Part shown: in pieces, positions 9,356 through 17,696 of the stretch | Layout: the number at the start of each line of letters is the position of its first letter | Numbering within the stretch: position 1 is the first letter of the stretch | Assembly: GCA_934339365.1 (NCBI GenBank) | Contig: CAKRHW010000006.1 | Coordinates: 1-64,000 of the forward strand | Origin: an uncultured Lachnospiraceae bacterium | GTDB lineage: Bacteria; Bacillota; Clostridia; Lachnospirales; Lachnospiraceae | Direction: 5' to 3' | DNA length: 64,000 nt | Notes under the pieces: generated by a model | The model's input: only the letters and a program-made list of their open reading frames with translations | Database searches by the model: none | Told to the model about the DNA's origin: nothing | Translations under genes and position numbers: made by a program

Positions 9356-9404
9356 TATAATTTTTATTTACCAGCAATCTTTTTGTCTGTTTCAACAATA
9401 TCAT
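9330..9404 (-). CDS. Putative micro-ORF between P1 and cas6 (24 codons)
   Basis: On the P1 transcript an ATG at 9404 opens a 24-codon frame (starts MILLKQTKRLLVNKN) ending at a TAA inside the P2 -10 region. A ribosome-like GAAGGTG lies 16 bases upstream, which is too far, but is six bases from an ATG-TAA start-stop pair at 9414-9409. It might be nothing, a leader peptide, or the toxin part of a CreTA-type module. CreT toxins known from haloarchaea are tiny ORF/RNA units transcribed from a promoter repressed by CreA. Low confidence that it is translated. Confidence 0.2.
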   Translation of the reverse strand: MILLKQTKRLLVNKNYIDIAHNRD

Positions 9405-9444
9405 AGCTTTACATCTTATTCACCTTCTTTCTTATTTTTCCTTT

Positions 9445-9473
9445 ATTCTATCACTCACCTTTTCTCATGTCAA
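9445..9473 (-). promoter_or_regulatory. Upstream promoter P1 of the cas region, target of the crRNA-like guide
   Basis: The minus strand has TTGACA (9473-9468), exactly 17 bases, then TAGAAT (9450-9445); the start would be near 9438, about 165 bases before the cas6 start. The match to the crRNA-like guide (9475-9495) abuts the -35, and the full 26-nt guide footprint (9470-9495) would cover four of its six bases. Bound Cascade should therefore block it. Confidence 0.7.
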
Positions 9474-9474
9474 T

Positions 9475-9495
9475 ATCTTAATTTATTTTTAACGT
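9475..9495 (-). promoter_or_regulatory. Protospacer-like site matched by the CreR-like guide
   Basis: Read on the minus strand from 9495, the site matches the guide at positions 1-5, 7-11, 13-17 and 19; within the first 19 the mismatches are only at 6, 12 and 18. Position 1 aligns exactly to the first base after the pseudo-repeat handle. The bases 5' of the site on the minus strand are TCA, a PAM reported for some clostridial I-B systems (from memory). Positions 22-24 also match; 20, 21, 25 and 26 do not. Confidence 0.75.
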
Positions 9496-9526
9496 TGATT
9501 ACTTTTTAGGACTCAATTATTTTTGA

Positions 9527-9618
9527 GCCCAATACACACCTTGTGTTACTATTAATTCCAAATCACGTAATTAATTTTAAACGTGTTCAAATACATCCCT
9601 ATGTTCCTATAACATAAC
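9527..9618 (-). ncRNA. CRISPR-resembling guide RNA (CreR/CreA-like): pseudo-repeat, 26-nt guide, pseudo-repeat
   Basis: Pseudo-repeat 1 (9585-9614) ends, on the minus strand, GATGTATTTGAAC, with its first 12 bases identical to the array repeat and the GAACAT block conserved with a 1-nt shift. A 26-nt guide follows (9584-9559), then a degenerate second repeat (9558-9527) keeping ATTAATA, AACA and TGTATT with a 2-nt insertion. A hairpin GGGCTCAA/TTGAGTCC lies at its 3' end (9509-9530). A consensus promoter starts transcription about 4 bases before pseudo-repeat 1. The guide matches the DNA at promoter P1 upstream of cas6. This is the layout of CreR (represses cas operons) or CreA (represses toxin creT); which of the two is unresolved. 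Confidence 0.78.
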
Positions 9619-9624
9619 TTATTT

Positions 9625-9653
9625 ATTATATTAAAATTATAAATTATTGTCAA
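9625..9653 (-). promoter_or_regulatory. Consensus promoter of the crRNA-like RNA
   Basis: The minus strand has a perfect TTGACA (9653-9648), exactly 17 bases, and a perfect TATAAT (9630-9625). The start is expected near 9618, just before pseudo-repeat 1. This is the strongest promoter in the cas region, as expected for a constitutive regulatory guide. Confidence 0.85.
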
Positions 9654-9757
9654 ACTCACTCTTCTTTAGTTTGTGTCAAATAATCATTGGCAACTTTCTT
9701 TTTTACCAACAAAATAGAACGTTGACCTAGAATATAAACAGTAACTGTTCTTAATCA

Positions 9758-9807
9758 CAAAAAACAGGCCTGCCATCTGCTTTTGCAGTGACAAGCCTGT
9801 TTTTTTC
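9758..9807. terminator. Bidirectional terminator after the MATE gene
   Basis: AACAGGC (9763-9769) pairs with GCCTGTT (9795-9801), with an inner hairpin in the loop; an A-run precedes it and a T-run follows it, so it can end the MATE transcript on the minus strand and also insulates the cas region. Confidence 0.75.
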
Positions 9808-9842
9808 TATCCACCTGGCAATTCCCTATGAATTGTTTCTTT

Positions 9843-11174
9843 TTAATTTTTATTTTTTAAAATTGGAATCTTTGCCATCCGTACAACCAGTGGAATCACC
9901 ATTACGAACCACACCAGTGGTTCTGTTGCAATCACGCCTTTATATCCCAGATAAGGGACAAGTGTTGCTGCAAGTATAATTTTCCCGACCATTTCTAAAC
10001 CGCTTGAAATCAATGGTATCACATGTTCTCCCAGGCCTTGCATCGCATTTCGAAAAACGCAGATAACCGCAGTCACGAAGTAGAACACCGTATTGAATTT
10101 CAGATAATTCGTTGCATTGGTAATAACAATCTCATTTTTGCTGCTTGTGACCAGATATACGAGCCATGGGCCTATGGTGTAGCTTGCTATGATTGTCAGC
10201 ACACACCAAATGCAGGTATAGATGGTTGCAAGTTTGATTCCTTTTCGAATTCGTTCTGCCTTTCCGGCACCAAGATTTTGTCCACAGTATGTTGCCATTG
10301 TCTGACCAAATACACTAAACATAATCATAAATATTTCTGAAATTTTTCTTGCAGCCGTATGGGCAACGATGATTTCCTGTCCTAGTTTGTTGATTGCAGT
10401 CTGTAATGTCAGGGAACCGATATTTACCAGGGAACTCATAAATCCCATGGATAACCCTGAACCTAACATATTTTTCTGCATTTGTCTGTCTCTGCTTTGA
10501 AAGTCTGCAAGTCTTATCCGTAATACCTGATATTTTCGAAACATATAGATTCCGCAGACAACTACTGCAATTACCTGTGCTAAAACAGTTGCAAGTGCCG
10601 CTCCTCTGACTCCCATTTTTAATACCAGAATAAAAAATAAATCTCCCAAAATATTCAAAGCAACAGAAATAGCTAACACGACAAGTGCTGCCACTGTATC
10701 TCCAAGTGCCCGGAGGGTTGCAGAAAAGACATCATATAACAAGGTTGCAGCCATTCCTGCAATGATGACAAAAATATATTGTTTTGCAATTCCCATCAAA
10801 TGTTTGGGCACATTTAAAAACAAAAGAATCGGGTGCAAAAACAGAAGTCCTGCTGCCGTCAGAAGAAGGGTTATGATAAATCCCAGTTTTAATGCCATAG
10901 CAAATGATTTTCTTTGTCTGTTATCATCCTTTGCACCAAATGCCTGTGCTGTGATAATCGCAAATCCATTACATAATCCAAGCAGAAATCCGACAATCAG
11001 ATTGCTTAATGTCGTTGTTGCGCCTACCGCTGCAAGTGCATCATTTCCAAGATAAGATCCAACAATCCGAATATCTACCAGACTATACGTCAACTGTAAT
11101 AGATTTCCCAGGAAAACAGGAAGTGCAAAACCTAAAATACCGGCAGAAATATTTCCTTTCGTTAAATCTCTCAT
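9843..11174 (-). CDS. MATE family efflux transporter
   Basis: A 443-residue polytopic membrane protein with about 12 predicted helices. The N-terminus (MRDLTKGNISAGILGFALP) and the loop segment TAQAFGAKD after the third helix are typical of the DinF/NorM-like MATE proteins, which export cationic drugs or metabolites using Na+ or H+ gradients. It starts three bases after the stop of the aldo/keto reductase gene, so the two are likely co-transcribed. The substrate cannot be told from sequence. Confidence 0.9.
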   Translation of the reverse strand: MRDLTKGNISAGILGFALPVFLGNLLQLTYSLVDIRIVGSYLGNDALAAVGATTTLSNLIVGFLLGLCNGFAIITAQAFGAKDDNRQRKSFAMALKLGFIITLLLTAAGLLFLHPILLFLNVPKHLMGIAKQYIFVIIAGMAATLLYDVFSATLRALGDTVAALVVLAISVALNILGDLFFILVLKMGVRGAALATVLAQVIAVVVCGIYMFRKYQVLRIRLADFQSRDRQMQKNMLGSGLSMGFMSSLVNIGSLTLQTAINKLGQEIIVAHTAARKISEIFMIMFSVFGQTMATYCGQNLGAGKAERIRKGIKLATIYTCIWCVLTIIASYTIGPWLVYLVTSSKNEIVITNATNYLKFNTVFYFVTAVICVFRNAMQGLGEHVIPLISSGLEMVGKIILAATLVPYLGYKGVIATEPLVWFVMVIPLVVRMAKIPILKNKN

Positions 11175-11177
11175 CTT

Positions 11178-12173
11178 CTACTTTCCTTCCTTTGTTAACT
11201 GATCTATTTTATTGATCTCCTCTGTTGACAGAGATGATCCTTCTAATATTTTCAGGTTGTCAAGTATCTGTTCTGGTTTCGAAGCACCAATGAGCACACT
11301 GGTGATTTCATCATCTTTTAACACCCATTTCAGAGCCATTTGTGCTAAACTTTCTCCTCGTTCTTCTGCCATCTGATTCAGTTCCAAAATCACCGGAAGT
11401 TTTTCCTTTACCTGTTCATAATGCAGATATCTTCCGTCTGTTTTAATCCGGCTGTCTTCTGGAATTCCATGCAGATATCGGTCTGTCAGCATTCCCTGTG
11501 CCAGAGGACTAAAACAAATGATACCTTTTCCTTCCTCTTTTGCTGCCTTTTTCAACCCATTTTCTTCTATTGTCCGGTTAAAAATATTATAAGAATTCTG
11601 ATTAATAATAAACGGGCAGTGCAGCTGTTGTAAAATTGCTGCTGCCTTTTTCATGGTCTCTCCATCATAATTAGACAGTCCAATATATAATGCCTTTCCA
11701 CTTTGAACCAATTGATGCAAAGCCAGCATGGTCTCTTCTAGTGGAGTCTCTAGATCCATCCGGTGATGATAGAAAATATCCACATAATCTAATCCTAAAC
11801 GTTTTAAACTCTGATCCATGCTGGCAATTAAATATTTCCTGCTTCCACCATCTCCATATGGTCCTGGCCACATATCATATCCGGCCTTTGTGGTAATCAA
11901 AAGTTCATCCCGATATGCGCCTAACTGCTCCTTTAGAATCTTTCCAAGATTGCGCTCTGCACTTCCCGGCTCCGGTCCATAATTATTAGCTAAATCAAAC
12001 ATCGTAATTCCATGGTCAAATGCCGTAAAACACATCTGTTTCATATTCTCATAGCTCGAAAAATCTCCAAAGTTGTGCCAAAACCCCAATGAAATGGCAG
12101 GCAGTTTCAACCCACTGCTGCCACATCTTCGATATTCCATTTCCTCATATCGTTTTTTATTTGCCTGAAACAT
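11178..12173 (-). CDS. Aldo/keto reductase (YghZ-like)
   Basis: A 331-residue NADPH-dependent AKR of the L-glyceraldehyde-3-phosphate reductase/YghZ type. Catalytic residues visible are the Asp of FDLANNYGP with its Tyr, the Lys of TTKAGYDMWPGPYG and the His of FYHHRMD. The start used is the ATG at 12173 with GGAGG seven bases upstream; an in-frame ATG four codons earlier overlaps that site. It is followed closely by the MATE gene. Confidence 0.9.
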   Translation of the reverse strand: MFQANKKRYEEMEYRRCGSSGLKLPAISLGFWHNFGDFSSYENMKQMCFTAFDHGITMFDLANNYGPEPGSAERNLGKILKEQLGAYRDELLITTKAGYDMWPGPYGDGGSRKYLIASMDQSLKRLGLDYVDIFYHHRMDLETPLEETMLALHQLVQSGKALYIGLSNYDGETMKKAAAILQQLHCPFIINQNSYNIFNRTIEENGLKKAAKEEGKGIICFSPLAQGMLTDRYLHGIPEDSRIKTDGRYLHYEQVKEKLPVILELNQMAEERGESLAQMALKWVLKDDEITSVLIGASKPEQILDNLKILEGSSLSTEEINKIDQLTKEGK

Positions 12174-12197
12174 AAATACCTCCAATTCCCGATTGTC

Positions 12198-13853
12198 CTA
12201 ATCTCTAGATGCCATTAACTGTTCTGCATAATCTAAAGCTTCTACAATATTTTTATGGAAATTCTCTTCTCCAATCATTTCCACAAAATGATCCTTCTTC
12301 ATAACTGACATTGGCTGCTCATTTATATGCGAAAATACCAGTGTAATTTTCTTTTTCTTTGCACGATTTGCAAGTTCCCGTAATGACTTCATGGCACTTG
12401 CATCAATTGCAGGCACGCTTCTCATTCGTATTACAACAACCTTAGTACGATGATCACTATTGATATTTAAAATCTGATCGGCTGCTGCAAAGAAAAGTGG
12501 TCCACTAATTTCAAATACCCGGATTGTATGCGGAATATCTCTTAATTTTTCTGCTTCTCCCGGTGTTACATTTGGTTCATCTGCATATTTCCATGCTTTA
12601 ATATCTGCGGTTTCTGCCATACGTTTCATAAATAACAGTGCCGCTAATACTACACCCACTTCAATTGCTACTACCAGATCAAAAATAACGGTTAAGAAAA
12701 AGGTAGCAAGCAAAACAATCACATCACTCTTTGGTGCTGTCTTTACTAAATGAAAAAAAGAAGTCCAGTCAGCCATATTTGCTGCAACCACTAATAAGAC
12801 AGCCGCCAGCGTTGTCATCGGAATCATTGCTGCAAGTGGCATTAAAAGCAGTAAAATAACCGTCAATGTAACGCAGTGTACAATTCCTGCAATCGGTGTA
12901 CGTCCACCATTTCGAACATTTGCTGCTGTTCTGGCAATGGCTCCGGTTGCAGGGATTCCGCCAAATAACCCGGAAAAAATATTTCCAAGTCCCTGACCTA
13001 CTAATTCTGCATTCGACTTATGTGTGTCGCCTATCATACCATCGGATACAACTGCCGACAATAACGATTCGATTCCGGCAAGAATCGCAATGGTAAAGGC
13101 TGGAGATAACATTTCTTCAATCAAATCCATTGATAATCCCGGTACATGCAATGCCGGAAAAGAAGATTTCAAAGTTCCGTATACACTTCCGATTGTATTA
13201 ACAGGAAGCTTTCCAATTGCTACAATTGCAGTTGTGACAATAATTGCAACCAGTGAACCCGGTATCTTATCTGTGATTTTCGGCCAGATAATCATAATGA
13301 CAATCGCTGCTACTCCAATTGCGGAAGCTGTCCAGTTTATGGTTCCAATATTTTTTAAGTATGCACTTAATTTTGCCAGAAACTCTGATGGCACAGATGC
13401 AATCTGAAGCCCTAAAAAGTCCTTAATCTGTCCTACAAATAATGTAACTGCAATTCCGCAGGTAAATCCGGTTGTAATCGTATACGGAATATACTTAATC
13501 AAAGCACCAAAGTGACAAATCCCCATAATCACTAATATCACACCTGCTAAAATCGTTGCTACCATCAATCCATCTGTTCCATATTGTTTCACAATCCCAT
13601 AAATAATTACAACAAATGCTGCTGTCGGTCCTCCAATCTGAACCCTGCTTCCTCCAAAAAAGGAAATAAAAAAACCGGCAATAATTGCTGTGTAAAGTCC
13701 CTGTTCCGGTCCTATTCCTGAAGCGATTGCCAGTGCAATTGACAATGGAAGAGCTATAATTGCCACAATAATACCGGATATAAAATCCTTCATAAACTGC
13801 GACTTATTATAGTCTTTCATACAGTCAAACAACTTAGGTCTTAATTCATTCAT
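12198..13853 (-). CDS. SulP family anion transporter with STAS domain
   Basis: A 551-residue membrane protein of the sulphate permease family: N-terminal segment with FISGIIVAIIALPLSIA and GLYTAIIAGF, many helices, then a C-terminal cytoplasmic STAS domain (about residues 440-551). Family members carry sulphate, bicarbonate or dicarboxylates. The ATG at 13853 is chosen over the one at 13922 because GGAGG lies six bases before it. It lies 24 bases upstream of the aldo/keto reductase on the same strand. Confidence 0.92.
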   Translation of the reverse strand: MNELRPKLFDCMKDYNKSQFMKDFISGIIVAIIALPLSIALAIASGIGPEQGLYTAIIAGFFISFFGGSRVQIGGPTAAFVVIIYGIVKQYGTDGLMVATILAGVILVIMGICHFGALIKYIPYTITTGFTCGIAVTLFVGQIKDFLGLQIASVPSEFLAKLSAYLKNIGTINWTASAIGVAAIVIMIIWPKITDKIPGSLVAIIVTTAIVAIGKLPVNTIGSVYGTLKSSFPALHVPGLSMDLIEEMLSPAFTIAILAGIESLLSAVVSDGMIGDTHKSNAELVGQGLGNIFSGLFGGIPATGAIARTAANVRNGGRTPIAGIVHCVTLTVILLLLMPLAAMIPMTTLAAVLLVVAANMADWTSFFHLVKTAPKSDVIVLLATFFLTVIFDLVVAIEVGVVLAALLFMKRMAETADIKAWKYADEPNVTPGEAEKLRDIPHTIRVFEISGPLFFAAADQILNINSDHRTKVVVIRMRSVPAIDASAMKSLRELANRAKKKKITLVFSHINEQPMSVMKKDHFVEMIGEENFHKNIVEALDYAEQLMASRD

Positions 13854-14037
13854 AATTTTCCTCCATAAATGTAAAAATGTGTCACAATCTTTTATTATAC
13901 GATTCACCTTTTTATATCGCAAGTAGATTTTTTAATATTCTCATTTTGTCTCTTCTTACTTTTCAACTTCCATCTTTCTATGCTATAATGGCATTAGAAT
14001 TAATTACAGTATTTTAAAATTTAGGAAGGGGGTTTTT

Positions 14038-15134
14038 ATGTTTCACTACTTTTTACAGCTGAATTTTGCAACGATTTTAATTTCATTTTTTATGTTAATT
14101 TTTGTGAATGCAAATCCTGTATTTCATCGAAGAATCATTCGAATGTTTTCTATCGCAACAATTTTACTCTTATGTCTAGTTGTTGTTGACAGCATCGAAT
14201 TCTGGTGTTCCACACTCTCCTTTCCTACACTTCTGCGTATCATCGCTTCTATTGTAGGATATGCTTTAAGACCAGCTAATATCTACCTTGTAATTACCCT
14301 TTCCTGTGGTGACAGAGTCTCTCGTAAGTTCAAAAGACTCCTTGCACTTCCGGTGATTTTAAATGCACTGATTGTCTCCACCGCTCTTTATTCGGGTATC
14401 TGTTTTTCCTACACAGAGAAGAATGAATTTGTACGTGGTCCGCTTGGTTATTCTACTTTTATCGTTTCTTCTTTTTATTTAGTTCTCTTAGTTATTTTAA
14501 CGAAAAAGTTTTACCAGACCGAACACACTTCTGAATTACTACTTCTGAATTACTGATTGCTATTTTTATTGCACTGACTAATACGCTTTCCGTAATTCTA
14601 GAATCCTTTTTTCACTATGACGGACTCATTAATATCACCGGTGCAGTAAGTATTGCTTTTTATTATATGTATTTAACCACACAACAGTTTAAACGGGACC
14701 CGTTAACTCATGCACTCAATCGTCGTTATTTTTATTTAGACGCTGATCATCTGATGGAAAATAAATATTTAACCGCAGTCATTTCCATTGACCTGAATAA
14801 TTTAAAGGTACTCAATGATCAGATTGGGCATGCTGCCGGAGATACTGCTTTGTGTACCATTGTGTCCTGTATTCAGAAAATACTGCCAAAAGGATGTCAT
14901 CTGTACCGTACCGGTGGCGATGAATTTATGATTTTATGTTCACATTTTTCAAAAGAAAAGGTGCCTGCTCTGATTGCACAGATACGGGAAGATCTTTCAA
15001 AGACTCCTTACTGCTGTGCAATTGGTTTTGCCACACCAAGTGCAGATTTAGATTTTGAACAGATTTGTTCTCTTGCTGATGCTGCCATGTATGCAAATAA
15101 AAAGAAATTAAAACGGAATGACACGATTCGCTAA
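14038..15134 (+). pseudogene. Membrane diguanylate cyclase, frameshifted by a 14-bp tandem duplication
   Basis: A TATAAT at 13984 and GGAAGGGGG before the ATG at 14038 mark a real start. The first part (172 codons) encodes a multi-helix membrane region and then stops at 14556. The GGDEF domain lies in another frame (about 14560-15134), with FKRDPLTHALNRRYF, the signature TGGDEFMIL and a normal C-terminus. The break is an exact tandem copy of ACTTCTGAATTACT (14527-14540 and 14541-14554). Removing one copy restores one continuous frame of 361 codons joining the two parts. As it stands c-di-GMP synthesis is off; the exact repeat makes reversion possible. Confidence 0.9.
14527..14554 (+). repeat. 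14-bp perfect tandem duplication
   Basis: Two adjacent copies of ACTTCTGAATTACT. Fourteen is not a multiple of three, so the duplication shifts the diguanylate cyclase frame and leads to TGA within a few codons. Confidence 0.95.
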
Positions 15135-15265
15135 AAGTTGCTGTCTTAATGTACTCTTTCTCTCAATAGAGTGTATTCTGACTTCTATTTTCTTGTTTTC
15201 TATACATAGTTATGTTACATTAACTGATACTAAGATTTAAGCATCTATTTTAAAGGAGGAACTTT

Positions 15266-16066
15266 ATGGGATTTTTAAAAGGAAAAACTGCAATTATTAC
15301 AGGTGCCGGACGTTCAGTATTAAGTGATGGCACATGTGGTTCAATTGGATATGGCATTGCAACTGCTTATGCCAAGGAAGGTGCAAACCTTGTAATTACA
15401 GGAAGAAATACACAGAAACTGGCGGATGCCAAGGAAGAATTAGAACGTCTTTATGGAATTAAGGTTCTTACCGTTCAGGCAGATGTCAGTGCAAAAAACG
15501 ATAATGAATCCATTGTCAATTCTGTAGTTCAGCAGACAATTGATACCTTTGGACGTATTGATGTCTTAATTAATAACGCACAGGCTTCTGCATCTGGTGT
15601 AACGATTGCTGACCATACAACCGAACAATTTGACCTTGCTGTTTATTCAGGTTTGTATGCCGCATTTTATTATATGAAAGCCTGCTATCCTTACTTAAAG
15701 GAGACAAAAGGTTCTGTCATTAACTTTGCTTCCGGTGCCGGATTATTCGGTAACTTCGGACAATGTGCCTACGCCGCTGCAAAAGAAGGAATTCGTGGAC
15801 TTTCTAGGGTTGCAGCAACAGAATGGGGTGGTGATGGCATTAATGTCAACGTCATCTGTCCATTAGCATGGACTGCACAGCTTGAGAATTTTGAGAAAGC
15901 TTATCCACAGGCATTTAAGGAAAATGTAAAGATGCCACCTGCAGGTCATTATGGCAATGCTGAAAAAGAAATTGGACGTGTCTGCGTACAATTAGCAAGT
16001 CCGGACTTCAAATATATGAACGGAGAAACACTTACACTCGAAGGTGGTATGGGACTTCGCCCATAA
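15266..16066 (+). CDS. SDR family oxidoreductase
   Basis: A 266-residue short-chain dehydrogenase with a Rossmann fold. The NAD(P) loop TGAGRS is followed by an unusually long insertion (VLSDGTCGSIGYGIA), then the NNAQAS segment, the catalytic Ser in INFASGAG and the Y-A-A-A-K pair in CAYAAAKEG. AAGGAGG precedes the ATG. The substrate is not recognisable; the closest general class is 3-oxoacyl/alcohol dehydrogenases. It is monocistronic, with a strong terminator after it. Confidence 0.9.
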   Translation: MGFLKGKTAIITGAGRSVLSDGTCGSIGYGIATAYAKEGANLVITGRNTQKLADAKEELERLYGIKVLTVQADVSAKNDNESIVNSVVQQTIDTFGRIDVLINNAQASASGVTIADHTTEQFDLAVYSGLYAAFYYMKACYPYLKETKGSVINFASGAGLFGNFGQCAYAAAKEGIRGLSRVAATEWGGDGINVNVICPLAWTAQLENFEKAYPQAFKENVKMPPAGHYGNAEKEIGRVCVQLASPDFKYMNGETLTLEGGMGLRP

Positions 16067-16082
16067 TCTGCTTCTTACAAAA

Positions 16083-16130
16083 ATGGATTCCTGTTGTCTT
16101 TCATGACATACAGGAATCCATTTCTTTTTT
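16083..16130. terminator. Bidirectional terminator between the SDR gene and folD
   Basis: ATGGATTCCTGT (16083-16094) pairs with ACAGGAATCCAT (16110-16121) with an inner GTC/GAC pair, followed by TTCTTTTTT on + and preceded by an A-run for minus-strand folD transcripts. Confidence 0.85.
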
Positions 16131-16148
16131 AATTTCTTTTTCATCCAC

Positions 16149-16997
16149 TTAAGAATCTCTACGCATCATAGCTGCTTTTACTAAATGCTTTGCAAGTACA
16201 GAGGTCGTAACCGATCCAACCCCTCCCGGTACCGGAGTTGCAGCAGATGCAATATCTGTAATCCGGTCGAAATCAACATCTCCACAGAGTTTTCCTGTTT
16301 CATCTACATTGATTCCAACATCAATAATTACTGCATCTTTTCCAACATATTCTTCATTTATCATTTTTGCCACGCCTGCAGCCGCTACAATAATTTCTGC
16401 CTGCTTGCAGGTTCCTTTACTATCTACAGTTTTCGTATGACAAACCGTAACAGTTGCATTTTTCTTAATCAACAACATTGCAACCGGTTTCCCAATCACC
16501 AGACTTCTTCCTACTACCGTAACTCTTTTTCCCTGCAATTCAATTCCTGCATATTCTAGAATCTCTATTACTGCTTCAGCAGTACATGGTGCATATCCGG
16601 TCTCATCTCCCGCAAATACTTTGGCAAGATTCATCGGAGAGATTCCATCTAAATCCTTTCTTGGATCAATGCGATTCTCAATCGCTTTTTCATCTAACTG
16701 CTTTGGAAGTGGTCGTAACAATAAGATTCCATCGATATCTGGATCTTCATTAATCTTATCGAATTCCTGTTGAAAAATAGCATTATCGATTGTCTCCGGG
16801 AAAATAAAAGACGTACATCTTGCTCCTATTTTCTCCATCTTCTTCGTTGCTCCTCGTTCGTAGGAACAATCATCTGGTCTATCTCCCACACGAATAATGG
16901 CAAGATGAGGCAATGCTCCTTTTATCTCCTTCATTTGCTCTGTTAATTTTTCATTGATTGCATTTGCAACAGGAAGTCCTTTTAAAATCTCCATCAT
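16149..16997 (-). CDS. folD: Bifunctional methylenetetrahydrofolate dehydrogenase/cyclohydrolase FolD
   Basis: A 282-residue FolD, which interconverts 5,10-methylene-, methenyl- and 10-formyl-tetrahydrofolate using NADP+. Visible signatures are the catalytic region with SYERGATKKMEKIG (family YxxxK), the DGILLLRPLPKQL motif and the nucleotide-binding VVGRSLVIGKPVAMLL. The family's usual length is about 280-290. GGAGAAA precedes two adjacent ATGs. It follows the cyclodeaminase gene, forming a one-carbon pair. Confidence 0.95.
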   Translation of the reverse strand: MMEILKGLPVANAINEKLTEQMKEIKGALPHLAIIRVGDRPDDCSYERGATKKMEKIGARCTSFIFPETIDNAIFQQEFDKINEDPDIDGILLLRPLPKQLDEKAIENRIDPRKDLDGISPMNLAKVFAGDETGYAPCTAEAVIEILEYAGIELQGKRVTVVGRSLVIGKPVAMLLIKKNATVTVCHTKTVDSKGTCKQAEIIVAAAGVAKMINEEYVGKDAVIIDVGINVDETGKLCGDVDFDRITDIASAATPVPGGVGSVTTSVLAKHLVKAAMMRRDS

Positions 16998-17020
16998 TTT
17001 CTCCTTTTTCTAAATCACAT

Positions 17021-17647
17021 TTACCGGACAGCATCAAATACTCTTTGGTATACCGCATCTGCTATCTGATTTCCTTTTTCTAACAACTGTTCTGCCTCTG
17101 CATTCATCTTGTCTGCAGTCTCTCTTTTCTTCATCATCTTCGTATTGATAAAGACATTCAGGGCTGCTCCATTCAGAGCCGCTTTACACATCTCAACACC
17201 AACACCCGCATCACTGATTGCAATTCTGTTTCCAATTTCAGCAATTCGCTCAATCATTTCAATTGCCTGAAGAATCTTTTTCATCATCGCCAGTGGTGCT
17301 TCACTCGCTGTAAAAAGAGCTTTTTCCATTACTTCTGTTCGGTATTTGATCTGTTCTTCTGTCTCTCTCGGAAGTCCATATGCCTTCGATAACGGCTCAA
17401 ATGCTTTTGCATCCTTGTCCATGCACTCTGATAATTCCTTCGTAAGCTCTGTTGCTTCTTCTATCAACCTCTCTACTTCTTCCTGATACTGTGCATACTT
17501 CTTCTTACCGGTTGTCAGAGATAAAACCATATTCCCCAGACTCATACCAACCGCTGCAACATATCCACATGCACCTCCGCCACCCGGTACCGGTGCACTA
17601 GAAGAAAGTACTTCTAAAAATTGATCCATTTCCTGTTTTATCATCAT
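17021..17647 (-). CDS. fchA: Cyclodeaminase/cyclohydrolase family protein (FchA-like)
   Basis: A 208-residue all-helical protein of the formiminotetrahydrofolate cyclodeaminase/methenyl-THF cyclohydrolase family, with the typical N-terminal APVPGGGGACGYVAAVG turn and the SDAGVG motif. It acts in cytoplasmic folate metabolism. It lies 23 bases upstream of folD, and the pair often occurs together in clostridia. FchA versus FTCD-type activity cannot be separated by eye. Confidence 0.88.
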   Translation of the reverse strand: MMIKQEMDQFLEVLSSSAPVPGGGGACGYVAAVGMSLGNMVLSLTTGKKKYAQYQEEVERLIEEATELTKELSECMDKDAKAFEPLSKAYGLPRETEEQIKYRTEVMEKALFTASEAPLAMMKKILQAIEMIERIAEIGNRIAISDAGVGVEMCKAALNGAALNVFINTKMMKKRETADKMNAEAEQLLEKGNQIADAVYQRVFDAVR

Positions 17648-17696
17648 TTTTTCTTCTCCTAATAAAAAATATTTTTACGTCTCAAAATAGAACTGA

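Noticed and set aside
9327..9509. A 60-codon hydrophobic frame on the + strand opposite the cas leader, considered as a toxin gene of a CreTA module
   Set aside because: No ribosome site or promoter on that strand; its hydrophobicity comes from T-rich DNA opposite the A-rich leader.
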